NCBI GenBank assembly: GCA_905250115.1 | Contig: CAJNOI010000091.1 | Location: forward strand, 310,001-374,000 | Direction of reading: 5' to 3' | DNA length: 64,000 nucleotides | From: Adineta steineri | Lineage: Eukaryota; Rotifera; Eurotatoria; Adinetida; Adinetidae | Shown here: in pieces, positions 24,472-38,053 of the stretch | Layout: the number at the start of each line of letters is the position of its first letter | Position numbering within the stretch: the stretch's first letter is position 1 | The notes under the pieces: generated by a model | Seen by the model: only the letters and a program-made list of their open reading frames with translations | Told to the model about the DNA's origin: nothing | Database searches by the model: none | Made by a program: the position numbers and the translations under genes

Positions 24472-27400
24472 TCTAAAATAAATAAATAAATAAAAAATTA
24501 TTCAGTTAAATAAATATAAAAAAACCAGCTTACACTATGAAAGTCAGAGAGTATAGTAATCCTTAATTCTTGTTTTTCTATTGTGAATGAAGCTGCTCAT
24601 CTTTTTCTTCTTTTTTTCGCATGTCAAAATAAATATGTATACTGTCTATTTAGTTATGACGACGATGGCTAATTACATAGATAAATCAGACTTTGAGTTT
24701 CAAGTCATAGTATTTGTTTCTTGTTTACAATGAAATAATTAACGTAGTTATTTAGTTCTCAATATACTCACGCGATCGATTTTTATAAATAATAAATTTT
24801 TATTTCAAAAATTTTCTTTTATATCATACAGAAATGAATAGAATATTTAATGATATTTTGTCTACGACTTTTTACTATTATATTCATATAGATAAAATAT
24901 GAATAAAAATGATAATTAATTTTTTTACCTGTTTCTTTTTAATAACAAAATCGAGATTCAATTAAATTTTTTTGTTTTTCAATCTTATGCTATATCATGA
25001 TCTTAAAGTGTATTGCGTATTTTATGCTGAGTTACACAAACAATAGGAGAAAATACTACTTATTATATAGCTTACTTTGAATGAGTTAGGAAAAGAAATG
25101 CAACTATCTTTTAATAAGTCTTATTTATAGATTCAACTTCGTACAAAAAAAAAATAAAAGAACATGATTTACAGTAAATATAAAGCATCTTAAGTAAAAG
25201 AAAAAACCTACGCAAGTTTTAGTTTTAATAATCACTTGCGTATACAAGTGGGTTGTATTCTTCCTACCTAAAAAAGAATCAACATACTTACTTTTTAGAT
25301 TAATTAATGAATTTTTTAATATGAAGTGGAATTAAACGTGATGAATTAGAATAAATGAACACTAAAGTCGTCTTTGTTTTGACTGATTACTGTAAAAGAA
25401 AATTCTTACTTGAACAGACTGATATTAAATTTCAGAGACAACTAACTATATATATATATGTCACAGAGAGAGATAGATTAACTACGACAATATCACGGAA
25501 AAAAATGAAAGAAGAAATATCACATATTACCCAGCTGTTCGTATTTATCGACTAAAAATTGACAGGAAAAAATAACGAACATGACGTTTTTCTGTCAGAT
25601 GTTATGGTTTTTCCATTTAGTTACTTAATACATAATACGACCTTAATTCAAATATCTAATCATTCATTTCTGACATATTTATTAAAAAAAAGAAGGAGGT
25701 TCTATATATTTAAAACTTACATAAAAATATAGATCAATAATGTTCTTTTGCTTTTACAATTTCTTAAGGAAATATCATTTGATTGATAAATTTATTGACA
25801 ATTATATTCCTAGAAGAAATAACGCCAACGTCTACGTGGGTGTGACGCATGCAATCTGTTCTACAAAAAACTAATAATTGTTCCTATGTATGTTTGACTA
25901 TCGATGTAAGCATCTTCAAAAGTATATGACAGGAAATTATAAATTAACAAAATGTATGGTAGGCATTCATTTACATCGGATAATGACTTTTCAATTATCT
26001 ACATATTAATGTTTATATAAACATACACTACTTTAGAGAAAATATTCTCAATGCGATTTATCAATTCAAGTCACGCGTGAAAAAATACTTGAAAAAGAAT
26101 GTATGAAAAAAAATGTAATGACATAAGCAAAATAAATATTAAAATAAATCTTGTATTATCAGTAAAACGTNNNNNNNNNNNNNNNNNNNNNNNNNNNNNN
26201 NNNNNNNNNNNNNNNNNNNNNNNNNNNNNNNNNNNNNNNNNNNNNNNNNNNNNNNNNNNNNNNNNNNNNNATACAATTAAGACAGAAGATTATTCATTAA
26301 GACTTAAGTGCAGAACTGAATTCACCTCTTTCGTACTTATCGTCGAGTACGTGCATGCTGAAGACATATGATTGTATCCATGGCTTCTAATGATTAAAAA
26401 CAAAAAGGGAAATGAATACCTTCCTAGTTTTGGCATTGTCATAAAATGTATAAATATACTAGATACTTTCAAATAATCAGGAAACAATATAATGTCTCTA
26501 TTGTATTTATAACCCATGCGTGTGTGTGGGTGAAAAATAATTTAATTCGGATTACTATGGGTAACTAAATATTTATATAGAATGTATCGAATTGACTCAC
26601 TTTAAATATATTCTCTTGTATGACGTATTCAAAAAGCAAATGGTGCAACTTACGTTGAAATAGAATTTGCAACAAATAATTATTTTCTACACTTTTATTT
26701 TAATGAAAAAAAAAGAAAGAGAAAAAAAATGACGAATATTTTTCTTTTTCTCTTCTAAACCACTCCAACCAGAAGATGAATCCTAAAATTTTAAACCCAA
26801 TTTCATTACAAAAAAAAAAGTCATGACAAGTCCCACATATTTCTTTAATTATCATGAATGTAACTATAACAATATCTTTTGTTTCTATTCAACGATAAAA
26901 TTTCATTAATTTTAACTGTTAGTTTTCCTTTTTGTTCATGTATTTCAATCAAAAACCTTTCATTAACAGTTCATTCACAAAAAGAGATGCCTTTCTTTTA
27001 TATAGAAAAAAAAACCTATTAATACATATATGAAAGTGTCCTAGTGACATAGTTAATTATTTTAATTCTAGTACTATTAAAAAAAGGATTATATATATAT
27101 ATCTATCTATTATTAAAGAAATATTTTTAGTTTTCTTAATATAACTTACCTATTTATTTATAATGAATATGTCGGAGTGAATGGATAGGTATCATCTTAA
27201 ACATTATTTACTATATACTTGCAGCTATTAATATAATAGTCAGGTATATTTTATGATGCTTTGTCTGACCAGTTAACTATTTATTTATAGACTACTTACC
27301 CAAGTGAATAGATATTTAACTGACAGCAATATACAATATATATATTTATTTATAGCTATTTAAATAAGCATCAGTCATCATTTATTATATATAAATATGT

Positions 27401-27731
27401 CTGTATGAATTGGTATTTAATCATCTATAGAATTTCAGATTATTTACCAAATATTGCCACATATTTTTGTAATGAATGTGCCTATAAGAAATTTCATATA
27501 TTTGTTATTTCTAAACGTTTTTTTTTTTGCATTTTATTTTTGAAGAACGATAGAAGTCCAATATGAAAAACAACGCATAAAATATAAGTAACATTGTGTT
27601 GTTTAATCGTAGCACAAAATTTTTTTTTCTCTGTACACATTTGACTTAGAAGAACGAGAAACAAGGAACAAACAAAAAAACAAAAAACTCGATACACACT
27701 TTCACAAGAATGTGTGAAATAATTCGATGAA
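24472..27731. other. Long gene-poor region with assembly gap
   Basis: A 3.3-kb AT-rich stretch between the neuropeptide gene and BDP1. Besides the gap at 26171-26270 I see no ORF with protein character, no tRNA and no clear terminal repeats. A small palindrome CACTTG-CGTAT-ACAAGTG lies near 25232-25248. From about 27130 to 27480, blocks like TATTTATTTATAG and GAATNGATATTTAA recur loosely, possibly a decayed tandem array. Confidence 0.5.
26171..26270. other. Assembly gap (100 N)
   Basis: Exactly 100 N, the conventional filler for a scaffold gap of unknown length. Anything may be missing here, so the distance between flanks is not reliable. Confidence 1.
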
Positions 27732-30700
27732 TCAAATCGATTGTTCAGTATTATTATCCGTTACATTTGGCATGACAACATGAACATCAATACGATCGAG
27801 ACCTGTTGTTTCATCGGTATTATGAACAAATAATAAATGACTACCATCAATACCACCAAGAAGATTTTCTAATTCAGCTATATTCGTTAGAGAATTCTAA
27901 AGAAGCAAAAAAAAGAAACATTTAGCTGAAATGATTAAAAGGAATTTTTTATTACTTACATCAACAGTATCTTCATCATTCTGAGTTGATGGAATACTAA
28001 ATAAAGGGGAAAATGAAAAAGATAAATATGATTATGCTGTATTTAAATTGTAAGATTTCTAGAGAAATTATAGAACTATCGAGTAGATCAGATTAAGTAA
28101 GTGTTTCCTGTTTTCATCGGATCGATTTAAGCATTAAAAAAAAGAACCGTTGTGTGCTTCACAACAAGAGACTGTATAAACTGCTCTTTCTAAAGGAAAA
28201 TATGATGATGGAGTTATAGAAGTAGAAGTAAAGACGTCAAAAAATGTTAAGTTTCATAGGCAAACTTACTGAACTAGCTCAAGCATTTCTTATCAGTATG
28301 GCGTAGTTTAGTTTTTCAGTTTGGTGATTTTCGAGTACTATGAAGTATGCTCTTTCTGATGCATTAGGGAGAAACTACCTTCGAGTAAAATTCATGACAA
28401 AATCAAGTTTTCTTCAAAGTGTTAGTAATCGTGATAATTTCCGTTTTGACTCGATCGAACTCAGAGTACGATACAATATACGATACAGGACGGTGTCAAG
28501 GACATGATCATTCGGTAGTTGAGACCACAAGATTCAAATTTTAACTTATGAGTGTAAAAAGAATTGAAAGGTTAATTTTTGTTGATAATCGAGCAGCGAC
28601 TTTTATAAAGGATTATTATGAAAACAAAAAATACTTATTTAATCTCGCCCACCCGATATAAATATTAAATTTCATTTCTTTTTTATTAACAATAACCAAC
28701 CATGCATAGCTAATAGATGTTTTTTTTATATAATAATATCAAAGTACTTTTACAGAAACTCTTACTAATAGTACAACAATATGCAAAGATTTTTACATTC
28801 TTAAATAAGAACTTGTTGAATATATCATTAAAATACATTTTTGTACTTCTTAACTTAACATACATTGAATTCAAGTGTTTAATTTTGATTATTTTCAAAT
28901 AATTGATAAAAGGAAATAAAAACAAGAGATTCCTCGATTGACTACAATAAATCTACATATAATAAAATATGTAGTTTATAAACTAAAAGATTAAATCTCC
29001 AAAAATTTACTCAAATTTATTCACTATTTTCTCATTAAAATATAATCAAATTTCTTTTTCTCTTACATTTGTTCTGCTTTTGATGTCATAACTTCGACTG
29101 TATCAGCTACATCCATTGAATTATCATCTTCATTATTCTCATCATCATCGTCATCGTCATCATTAATAAATTCAACACTTTTCTTTACACGTGTACTGTT
29201 CTTTTCTATTATAAAGATCAAAATAATAAACTAATATTTAAAAAAAAGAAGAAATGATGTCTTACTTGCTTGTAGACGTTTTTCTCTTCGTCGATTTATT
29301 TCAAGTGGATCAGATGATGATGCTACTTGTTTTGATTTACGTTTAATTAATCGCTTTTTTTTTGGTTTTTTTTGTGTTACATTTTCTGCATCACTACCAT
29401 TTTCATCATCTGATGATTCTTCTGATGGTGAATAAAAACATGTTAGATCAAATGGAATACGTTGACCTAAAACACAAAAAATAATACAAACAAAAACAAA
29501 TATTTTATTAGACTTTTACTAAGTGCTGAATCAATTAAAGTTCGATTAGCTTTATCTTCGGTTTTAAATTTTCTTTTTATATCATCTCGATTACGATTTG
29601 GAAATACACGTGAAATTAATGTAAAATCAGTTCCACACATACGAAGTGCTTGATAAAAACGTAGTGTGTCTAAAAAACGTTTTCGAAATAAATTATTATT
29701 TTAAATAGGAAAATAAAACTCACCTCGATTATTCCATCGTTTTCTTCGGCCAATTTTTCGATAACTTTGATGTGTTAAATTATCATCATTAAATTGTCCT
29801 TCAACAATAACTGTATTTCTTGGTGTATCATCCGTATTTCGAATATATAAACTAAATCAAATATATATTCTTTTATTTTTTATATGAATATTGTTAAATA
29901 AAACAAACCTTTCTTCATCAACAACTAATGCTCCATTCGCATCAATTTTTAATTGTGGTGCTACACTAGAATTTTGTCCATCTGTACTCGATATACTATG
30001 TTTACGAACAGGATCAGTCGTAATATCTGCAATTGCCGTTTTGATTTTAATGCTAAATACAAAGAAAAGAAGGTAAGATGCAAAAAGATTTGAAATAATA
30101 AATTATATACTCCATAGGATTATCAGCTGGGTTATAATGAACGAAATCAGCTATTTTTAATTTTGATGTATCAACTGGTTGACCTTTATTAAAACCAGTT
30201 TCATCAAGTTTTTCAAGTGTTGCTGCTCGACGTTTTCGTATAGTCTAGAAAAACAAAAATTAGAAATAAAAAACATAATTGAAATTGAAAAATCTACCAT
30301 ATCAGGTTCGATTTTTGAAGCAAGTCGTTGTGCACGATAATTTATATGTTGACTAATATATTCCCGACTTATTTTAGTATTATTCATTCGAGTTGGTAAT
30401 GATGATATTGAAATATTATGATTATTATTATCTATAGGTTGAGTATGCATTTCGGAGATTTCTGTCGTCATCATTTCAGCTTTTGTTGGCGTTGTTATAT
30501 CACCATTTATTGGAACATCTGACATTGTATTTAATTGTGTTTCATTTGAAATATTTGGTCTAGAAAAGAATATTTAATAGAAAAAATAAGAACGAAATTG
30601 AAACGATTTGAAACTGACTTAGTTATTGGTTGAGGTATTCGTCCGAATGTAATGGATGATGCTGTTGAATGTTTTTGACGTGAAGATTCACTTTCACTTT

Positions 30701-31295
30701 CTGTACCTGAACAACTAGCTGATGGTCTATAAACGAATGAGTTTTTTTAGTAAAAAAATTGAATAATCTTGAAAAATAATTTACCTTCGATGATGAATCG
30801 CTGTTTTCACACCAATATTAGGTGCTATAATTTTTCTTCGAAATAATGGTCTTGTTGGTGGAATTGAAACTGGAGGAGGTGGAGAAGACGGAGGAACTAG
30901 AAGAGGAGTAGATACAAGTGGTGGATCCATTGGAAGTGGATCAGATACAGTTGGTGGATCCATTGGAAGAAGTTCAGATACAGGTGGTGGAACCACTGGA
31001 AGAGGGTCAGATTGCGGTGGTGGGGGTGGAGGTGGTAATAGCAATGGTGGTTCAATGATTTCTTCAACATTTGGTATGGGTTCTAAAATGAAACGATGTT
31101 TAATCTACATATTAAAATCTTGCTTTGAATTATACCTGTAATAGTTGGGGATATTGTTGGAACATCAATTTGTTGTTCTTGTGATTCAACTGGTACCGAT
31201 TCATTTGATGTTTCTTGTGATTGTAAAGAATTGCTTACTGGACGTGTTGCTTGTACATTAGGTTTAATGTTAACACGAGGTCGACGAAAAACCAT
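27732..31295 (-). CDS. BDP1: TFIIIB component B'' (BDP1), SANT domain
   Basis: Subunit of TFIIIB, which recruits RNA polymerase III to tRNA, 5S and U6 genes. Twelve exons (in gene order): 31136-31295, 30785-31082, 30619-30726, 30298-30559, 30111-30244, 29909-30052, 29724-29851, 29520-29669, 29266-29466, 29067-29205, 27960-27996, 27732-27896; 641 residues. The N-terminus MVFRRPRVNIKPNV matches the start of animal BDP1. Exon 2 encodes proline-rich repeats. The SANT/Myb domain (about residues 399-460) contains RKRWNNRDTLRFYQALRMCG, DFTLISRVFPNRNRDDI and KRKFKTEDKANRTLIDSALSK, the essential BDP1 core. An acidic/basic tail follows (DDDDDDDE; KKPKKKR). Intron 10 is 1070 bases. It is shorter than the vertebrate protein, which has a long repeat tail; this length is nearer the yeast subunit. 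Confidence 0.92.
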
Positions 31296-31601
31296 GATAT
31301 ATCTATATATATTAAACAAATTTCACATACGATTCATAAATAATCTTTATATTTAATTCTATTCAAGAATAAGATAAGATTCGAAATTTTCTCTTATAAA
31401 AAAATTCTTCTTTCAAAGATTTCTATTTAAATTAGTCAATAAACTAAATGATTTCATCAGAAGTTTATATTGTTTTGTAATAAAATGGCTACAATATATT
31501 TCATATTTTTCTATTGGTTAAAAATTTCCACCAATCAAATCATCGATATACAAATGAAGTTTTATATCATGAAGTTTCTTTGGTAACCAATTATTTTTAA
31601 A
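31296..31601. promoter_or_regulatory. Shared divergent promoter region of BDP1 and PIGV
   Basis: Only 306 bases separate the two opposite-facing start codons, so both promoters must overlap here. AT-rich; no convincing TATA box, initiator or other motif can be assigned by eye. Confidence 0.5.
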
Positions 31602-32993
31602 ATGATTATACAACAACTTCTATGGATTTATTGTCAAATTAGATTTGCACAATATCTACTTCAAGTCAGTTAAAAGAAAAAACCGAAATAAAAATTTTGC
31701 TAAATATTTTTTTCTCTTCAGTTTATTTCAAATATTATCATACCTGACCATGATGCACATGTATTCAACCCACCGTTATGGTCCTTGAATAATGGAACAA
31801 TTCTCGATATTTCTATTGATACATTCTTCTCAGGTTTACGTCGTTGGGATGCAATACACTTTCTTTATATAGCTAGATTTGGTTACATCTATGAAAATAC
31901 CTTAGCATTTTTTCCTGGTTATCCATTATTATTTATTCGTCCATTAGCTTATTTTTTAAATAAAATCCTTCTCGAATCAAATGCATACTTATTAAGTGGA
32001 ATATTAATCAATTTCGTTTTTGGATATTTCAATACGTGTCTATTATATCAATTAGGTTTAAAATATAATTTAAAACCTAATCATGCATATTGGTCCGCAA
32101 TACTTTATATGATTAATCCCGCTACAATATTTTTTCTTGCACCGTATACTGAAACATTATTTTTATTTAGTCAATTATTAGGACATTATTATTTAAAATC
32201 GAATTCGATATTTAAATCCTGTCTTTGTTTTGGATTTGGTTCAACAGTACGTTCCAATGGTATTATTTCATTTGGTTTTATTATTTATAATTATTTAAAA
32301 CAGAAAAAATTACCTCCGATTTATTCGATTATTTTATGTATCGCACCATTTTTTCTAACACAATATTATCAATATAGAGATTATTGTTTTGAAAAAGATC
32401 TATCGATTGAATTGAAAACATATGGATTTGATAATAATTTATCAATGCCATTAACAGATTTTTCATCAGAATGGTGTTTAAAACGAATCCCATTATCATA
32501 TCAATATGTTCAAAAAACTTATTGGAATGTTGGATTTTTAAAATATTATACAATAAAACAAATACCAAATTTTCTCTTAGCTCTACCTGTATTTCTATTA
32601 ATTGGTAATTTTATAAAAACATGGTTTTTATCAATACGAAAAGATCTATGGAAAAGAAAATTTAATTATCTTTTTTTAAATAAAAATGATGAAAAACAAA
32701 CGATATGGTTTATTACAAAAGATTTTTTTCCACATGTAATTTATATGTTATTTTTAAGTTTATTTGCATTATTTGTTATGCATATACAAGTTACAACACG
32801 TTTTCTTTTTTCAAGTGGACCATTTTTATATTTTATTTGTGCTGATAGAATCAAACAATATGAGATAAGAAATGGAAATCTTAGAAAAATTTTTTCTTAT
32901 TTATTTAACAAACAAACATTTCTTTTTTATTATTTTATTATTTATATTCTTGTTGGTATTTGTCTTTTTTCAAATTTTTTACCTTGGACATAA
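31602..32993 (+). CDS. PIGV: GPI mannosyltransferase 2 (PIG-V)
   Basis: Adds the second mannose to the GPI anchor precursor in the ER lumen. Two exons: 31602-31664 and 31722-32993; 444 residues. The small first exon gives the first membrane segment (MIIQQLLWIYCQIRFAQYLL); splicing then restores the loop with IIPDHDAHVFNPP. The WDA motif with the likely catalytic acid is RRWDAIHF (D64), followed by FGYIYENTLAFFPGYPLL. Multiple hydrophobic segments run to the C-terminus, which ends FLPWT, close to the family ending. It shares a 306-base divergent promoter with BDP1. Length is a little under human PIGV (493). Confidence 0.93.
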
Positions 32994-33037
32994 AAATCAA
33001 GAAGAAAAACGATCTATTATTATTCTAGATTAAATCA

Positions 33038-36000
33038 ATGAGTCGAAATTTATTATCAAATGGTCGACGTCGAGATGATCTGGATGATTATTGGTTTGAA
33101 AAAATTCCTATCGATACAAAGGTAATAAAATTGATTTATCATTAGGGAAAAATTGCAGACGAAACTTTAACCTTGGAATAGTAAATTTTTAAAATTAAGC
33201 GGTTTTTCTATAGCTTAAGGCTCTTTTTTGTCGGTTAAGGACTGAAATATTTAAATGTACTTAAAGATCTTTTATAGTCAAAATACTGTCTGTCGATTAT
33301 TGTAAGTGCTTTGCCAGAGGCTAAAAATTTAGTGTAAACATTATAAATTGACTTAAATAGATGGCTGTAGGCTCGAATATTTTTAGATTTCAATGAATGA
33401 CATTGAAACTTACTTCGAAACAAAAATCATTTCGAGATCTGAAAATTACTTTGGATAATTCTCTTATTAGATTTTTATTACTGCTGATAATAATGTATGT
33501 AGAAAATAGAATACTTAGTTTTTTAAATAAGTCTTTTTTAGTCAAGTGATTATTTCAGATATATATATATTTGAATAGCAGTACAACATAGATATCGATA
33601 TTAACTCTAGTAGTACCAACAGGGGTCATTTTTGACCTCATACCGTCAAATTTCCATATAATGAGGATATTTTATTCTCTCGGATATTTTAAAAACGCCA
33701 TGTGGGATGAGTATGCAGAGAGTGTTAGATGCCCTTAAAACTTGAAAACAGGCCTGGTGCTACTAGGGTTAAAGATTACTAGATGTATTAGATATGTACA
33801 TAAAGAAAACTTTGTGCGATGATTTCATTTAACAATTTAACTGAAGAAGCACGATCGCACATAAATGTACTCTGAAGGTCACAGTTACTTCATATAACTC
33901 GATACTTTTTTTTAAACGTAAAAATCACTGAAAATTCCTTTTTCGTATAGAAATCAATTATATTACACGTCACTATGATAGAAGAATAGTTAGTAGAATA
34001 GAATAGTTATCATTCATTAGTTCATATATAGCAGCTAAAGATAAAACAATCGATTCCTTTGAGGACCGGTGACACATATATTCGCCGCTCGTCTTGATAT
34101 AGTTGAGATCTCTGTCTTATTCTGCTGTGAACTTCCACAAACACTTCTGATGCATCTCAAAAGTTTAAATAAATTTTCCCTTTGGCTATGCTGGTTCTAA
34201 AAATAATCCAGTCCTCTAAGGATTAATTCAATAGTCTAAAACGATAGAAATATTCGAAATAAAAATTCTTTATTTTATTAAGACTGCTGAAGAAATTCGT
34301 GAACATACAATTCCTGAAGATCTTCCACCAATTGCAAAAACAATGGCAATGCTTGAGTATGATAATTATTCTTCTTCTCTGTAATAGATTCTATTCACTA
34401 TTTTCTTTTTTTTCATATAGTTCTCGTTCTGATATTCAACGTCTTGCTGGTATTCGTTCACTTTCATCTGTAATTGTATCTGATCGTGATAAAACTCTTC
34501 ATCAAATATTACCGAAATTTCAGGTATTTTAATAATTTTATTTTCAAAAATAAACTATATAATATTCAGGCAATTATTGAACAAGCACTTGATAATGACG
34601 AACATATCGTTGCAGCGGAAACAATTACTTCTATGATACAACAACAATTATTACCTTATTCCGAATTTATGTCATTATTTTCTCAAATGATTTGTGGATT
34701 TATATTTCCAACCACTATCAATCGTTTTTCAATAGGTTAGAAAAAATAAATAAAATTATTTAATTCTGAATTTATCTAAAACAGATTTTGGTGCTATATG
34801 GTGTCAAGCATTATGCAATATGATAGATGCCTTTCCAACTACAACATCATTTATTTCGGTTTGAATAATTATATATTAATCTTTTGAAAACTTGTATATT
34901 ATAGTTACTTGATTTAATCTTCACTCGGATTTTACATGGTTCATATGTTCGAGATCGATTAGCAATAGTTTTAGCGAAACTATCATGTCGATTGCAATCA
35001 TCAATGTATAGAAGAATAAATATTTAGTTGACAAAAAAATCTAATTTATTCTTATTTTCTTTCGTCTATAGTGTTGAAAATCGCCTATTACCTGTATTTA
35101 AAAATTTTATTAATGATACAAATGCTGATATTCGTACACTTGCCTGTCAGAAATTACCTATTATTGCACAATCATTAGAGTAAGATATACGAAATTTAGC
35201 AATAAGATAAAAAAATTCTAATATTATATTTAGGTCTGATAAAGTCCCAACTATGATATTACCATTACTTGTGATATTATCTAAAGATGAAAATTTAACA
35301 GTACGTCAAACATGTTTTGAATCATTACTTGATCTTCGTACTTATTTCAATGATTCAAAATTAATTGAACAAGTCAGTGAAATTATTATTTCTCTTGTGA
35401 AATTTGGTTTATCATCAAGAACATCAAAATTTATTTCTATTATTGCTTTACGTTTGTCTGATTTATGCCATGCATTTACTAGTAAGAATTCGTACATATT
35501 GAAATCTATAGTTTTTCTATTGTTTTTGTATTATTAAGTTTTCCATATCGATGAATATAAATTTATCTATGAAATGTTTCTACGATTAAGTCAAGAAAAA
35601 GTACGCAACATAAAAGAGTTTATCTAGTTAATTCTCGTTTCAATTACTTTTAGACTATTCCAGAATGTCGATTAGCATCTGCAAAACATTTTTCGGTAAG
35701 AAATATATTTGACACAAAAATAAAAATCATCGATTGCTCTTAATTATTCTAGTCAGTTATTGATTATCTTGGTAATGATGGATTTACAAATGAATTAGAA
35801 GAGATATTTTCTCAATTATGTAATGATAATGATACAAAAATTCGTTCAATTATGTTACCAACAATAACTAATGTAAGTAAAATAAAACAGAATTCTTTCG
35901 GGGTTTTCTTTTTCAATATTGCTTCTATAGGATTTATTTTTAGCTTGCAAAATTATATAATAATAATAATAATGAAAAAAAATATTTATTAATTATATGG

Positions 36001-38053
36001 AATGGTTTTTTAACTTTATTAAATAATACAAATCATGATGTTATGTTGGCTATAGCAGCAAATTTATTAAATATTATTATGGCGTTTTCAAGAGATAAAA
36101 CTGAAGGTTTTCTAAATGGAGCAATTTGTTCACTATCAGCAGTAAGAAAAAAGAAGCAATTATTTCGATTAATACTAACCTTACTTTTTTGTAAAAATAA
36201 GCCATCAGTGTTTTAGCTAGTGAATGGGCGGCGCCCACCCAAAAAACGAAACGTAGACAAAGTCCAGAGGGGAAACAGCGCACTTCAAGATTTTTAAGAC
36301 TTCAACAAGCGAGACTTCATTTTTTCGAAAGACTTCAAAAGATTTCAGAAGACTTCGATAGGCTTCAAAAGGTTTCAAAGACTTCTAGAGACTTCATAAG
36401 ACTACAAGAGACTTCAGGCATGAAGTCTCTGTTGTTTCTCTCTCGTCTCCCCGTGAAATAAATGCGTCTATAGAAATTCCAGAAGATTTCATGAGATTTC
36501 ATAAGACTTTATAAGACTTCAAAAGACTTCGTAAGACTTCAGGCATGAAGTCTCTGTTATGTACCCCTTGGAATAATATGTTTATTTTTTACATGGGGAA
36601 TATGAATCCGTATAACGTCTCTTTAGCTTTAAAAGGGTCAATTTAAGTGAGTTCCAAATTTGAAGTTTCCGAGTTTCAAGTTTTTCGACAAATTATACCT
36701 TGTAACTGTGTGCTTTTTTTCCTCGAGCATCACCAGTCGACTCAGTACAGTCCAGAGTATCTATTGGAGCAATCACAAACAGATGATTATAGTTTTCAGG
36801 TAGAGCTTTTCGCGAAAACTCTGTGTCGTGTTTGACAATAGTTTACTGAAGATGGCGATGAGATTTAAATTTGTTATCTGTTAACCAAATTGATCGAATG
36901 TAATATTAGTGTTTTGATTATGAAATAGATAAGAATTAATCTGATATTTTTAATCTAGATTTCTGATCCGGAAACATTTGTAACTCATCTATTGGAATAT
37001 GAACGACGAATATTTGAAAATACTCTTTCATGGCGTTCATATATATTATGTCTACAAGCATTTGTTTATTTACCTAATTTATTATCAAGTGAATTAATTC
37101 AAACAAAAATATTACCACGTGTTTTTTCACGTATATTTACTGTAAGAGAAAAACAAATAAATATTTGTAATACTTTCATTTTTTTCTTATAGAAACAAGT
37201 TTGTGTACGTGAAATAGCTGTTGATAGTTATGTCCAATTATTACGAAAAATTCCACGTCGTACCATAAGAAAAAATGCCTTTCAAAAACTTAAAACAGAT
37301 CTTTTATTTAATAATTCTTATCAATGGCGTATTATGTATATAAAAGTTTGTCGACAAATTCTTGTTCATTATTCTAAACGATTTTTTAAAGAAAATTTTC
37401 TTGATACAATACTTTCAATTGGATATGATCCCGTTTTAAGTGTTCGTTTAATCTCATATTTCATATATCTTTGAGAAAAATGTTTTTATTTCAGGTTCGA
37501 ATACAATTCGTTCCATTACTTATTGAAATCAAATCTATTCTTCGTTTACCAGCTGATCATCAATCAATATCAAAAATCGAAACAATGATGGAATATTTTC
37601 TTGCATCAAAAACAATTACATTACATGATCTTGCAAATAATGGTCTCTTACAATTAGATCAAATACGATCATATAACACATTAACAATCTTATCAAATGA
37701 TGAAAATTATAATAATGATCAAATAAAAGAAAATGAAGAAGATCTTCTCGATGAAATTGATTCTTCATCACGTCGTTCATCAACGAAATCTACTGATCAA
37801 CATATTATATCCAAACGTTTAACAGATACAACAATATCAACTAAACCAATAACATCATTAAAAAGTCCTCGATTATCAAAAATTTCTTCTGATGATAATT
37901 ATCGTAAAACGTCATTAACAAAACAACGACGACGACAATCACTTGTTGATAGTACATCATCACGTTTAACACATCAGACCACAATAAAGAAAAATCTTAA
38001 ATGTATGAAAAAAAAATCTAATATTTATTTTCACACATTTTTGTGTTTTAGAA
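33038..38053 (+). CDS. PPP4R4: Protein phosphatase 4 regulatory subunit 4 (HEAT repeats)
   Basis: Scaffold partner of the PP4 catalytic subunit in the cytosol. Fifteen exons: 33038-33121, 34283-34356, 34421-34523, 34570-34735, 34785-34858, 34905-35005, 35072-35179, 35234-35481, 35539-35600, 35654-35695, 35753-35872, 35944-36141, 36959-37141, 37193-37441, 37495-38002; 773 residues. HEAT-type helical repeats fill residues about 50-640. The family start AEEIREHTIPEDL, the block VPTMILPLLVILSKDENLTVR and the late VRIQFVPLLIEIKSILRLPADH align in order with human PPP4R4. The tail is Ser/Lys-rich. The stop appears to be formed by splicing (T|AA, junction 38002/38052); reading through the last intron would give a longer, low-complexity tail. 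Exon 14 uses an atypical GTTCGT donor. Introns 1 and 12 are long and full of repeats. Confidence 0.85.
33605..33768. mobile_element. 164-bp piggyBac-like MITE
   Basis: Flanked by TTAA on both sides (33601-33604; 33769-33772). Terminal repeats are CTCTAGTAGTACCA and, on the other strand, CCCTAGTAGCACCA, matching at 12 of 14. TTAA plus CCCTAG-type ends is the piggyBac signature. Non-coding; in intron 1 of PPP4R4. Confidence 0.85.
34051..34224. repeat. Possible decayed TIR element
   Basis: ATTCCTTTGAGGACCGG near 34053 resembles the complement of the segment ending near 34224 (AATCCTTAGAGGACTGG on the minus strand), 14 of 17 matching. TTAA follows the right end, but no matching duplication is seen on the left. 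Could be an old piggyBac-type MITE or chance. In intron 1 of PPP4R4. Confidence 0.35.
36283..36556. repeat. GACTTC minisatellite with hairpins
   Basis: About ten copies of AGACTTC, plus variants AGATTTC, AGGCTTC and AGGTTTC, recur every 10-20 bases in an irregular array. Two copies end in an inverted pair GACTTCAGGCATGAAGTC (near 36410 and 36536); the first extends to GAGACTTCA-GGCA-TGAAGTCTC, able to form a 9-bp hairpin with a 4-base loop. Lies in intron 12 of PPP4R4. Confidence 0.8.
36637..36820 (+). repeat. Dispersed ~170-bp repeat, copy 2
   Basis: Homologous to 20870-21038 in the Artemis intron, same orientation and block order, with an added segment of about 15 bases (TTTGAAGTTTCCGAG) near the start. 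In intron 12 of PPP4R4, next to the GACTTC array. Confidence 0.8.

Noticed and set aside
26099..26371. Open frame across the N gap
   Set aside because: It exists only because N codons are not stops.
14796..32993. Functional GPI cluster of PGAP6-like and PIGV genes
   Set aside because: They are 12 kb apart with unrelated genes between; animals do not usually cluster this pathway, so it is probably coincidence.
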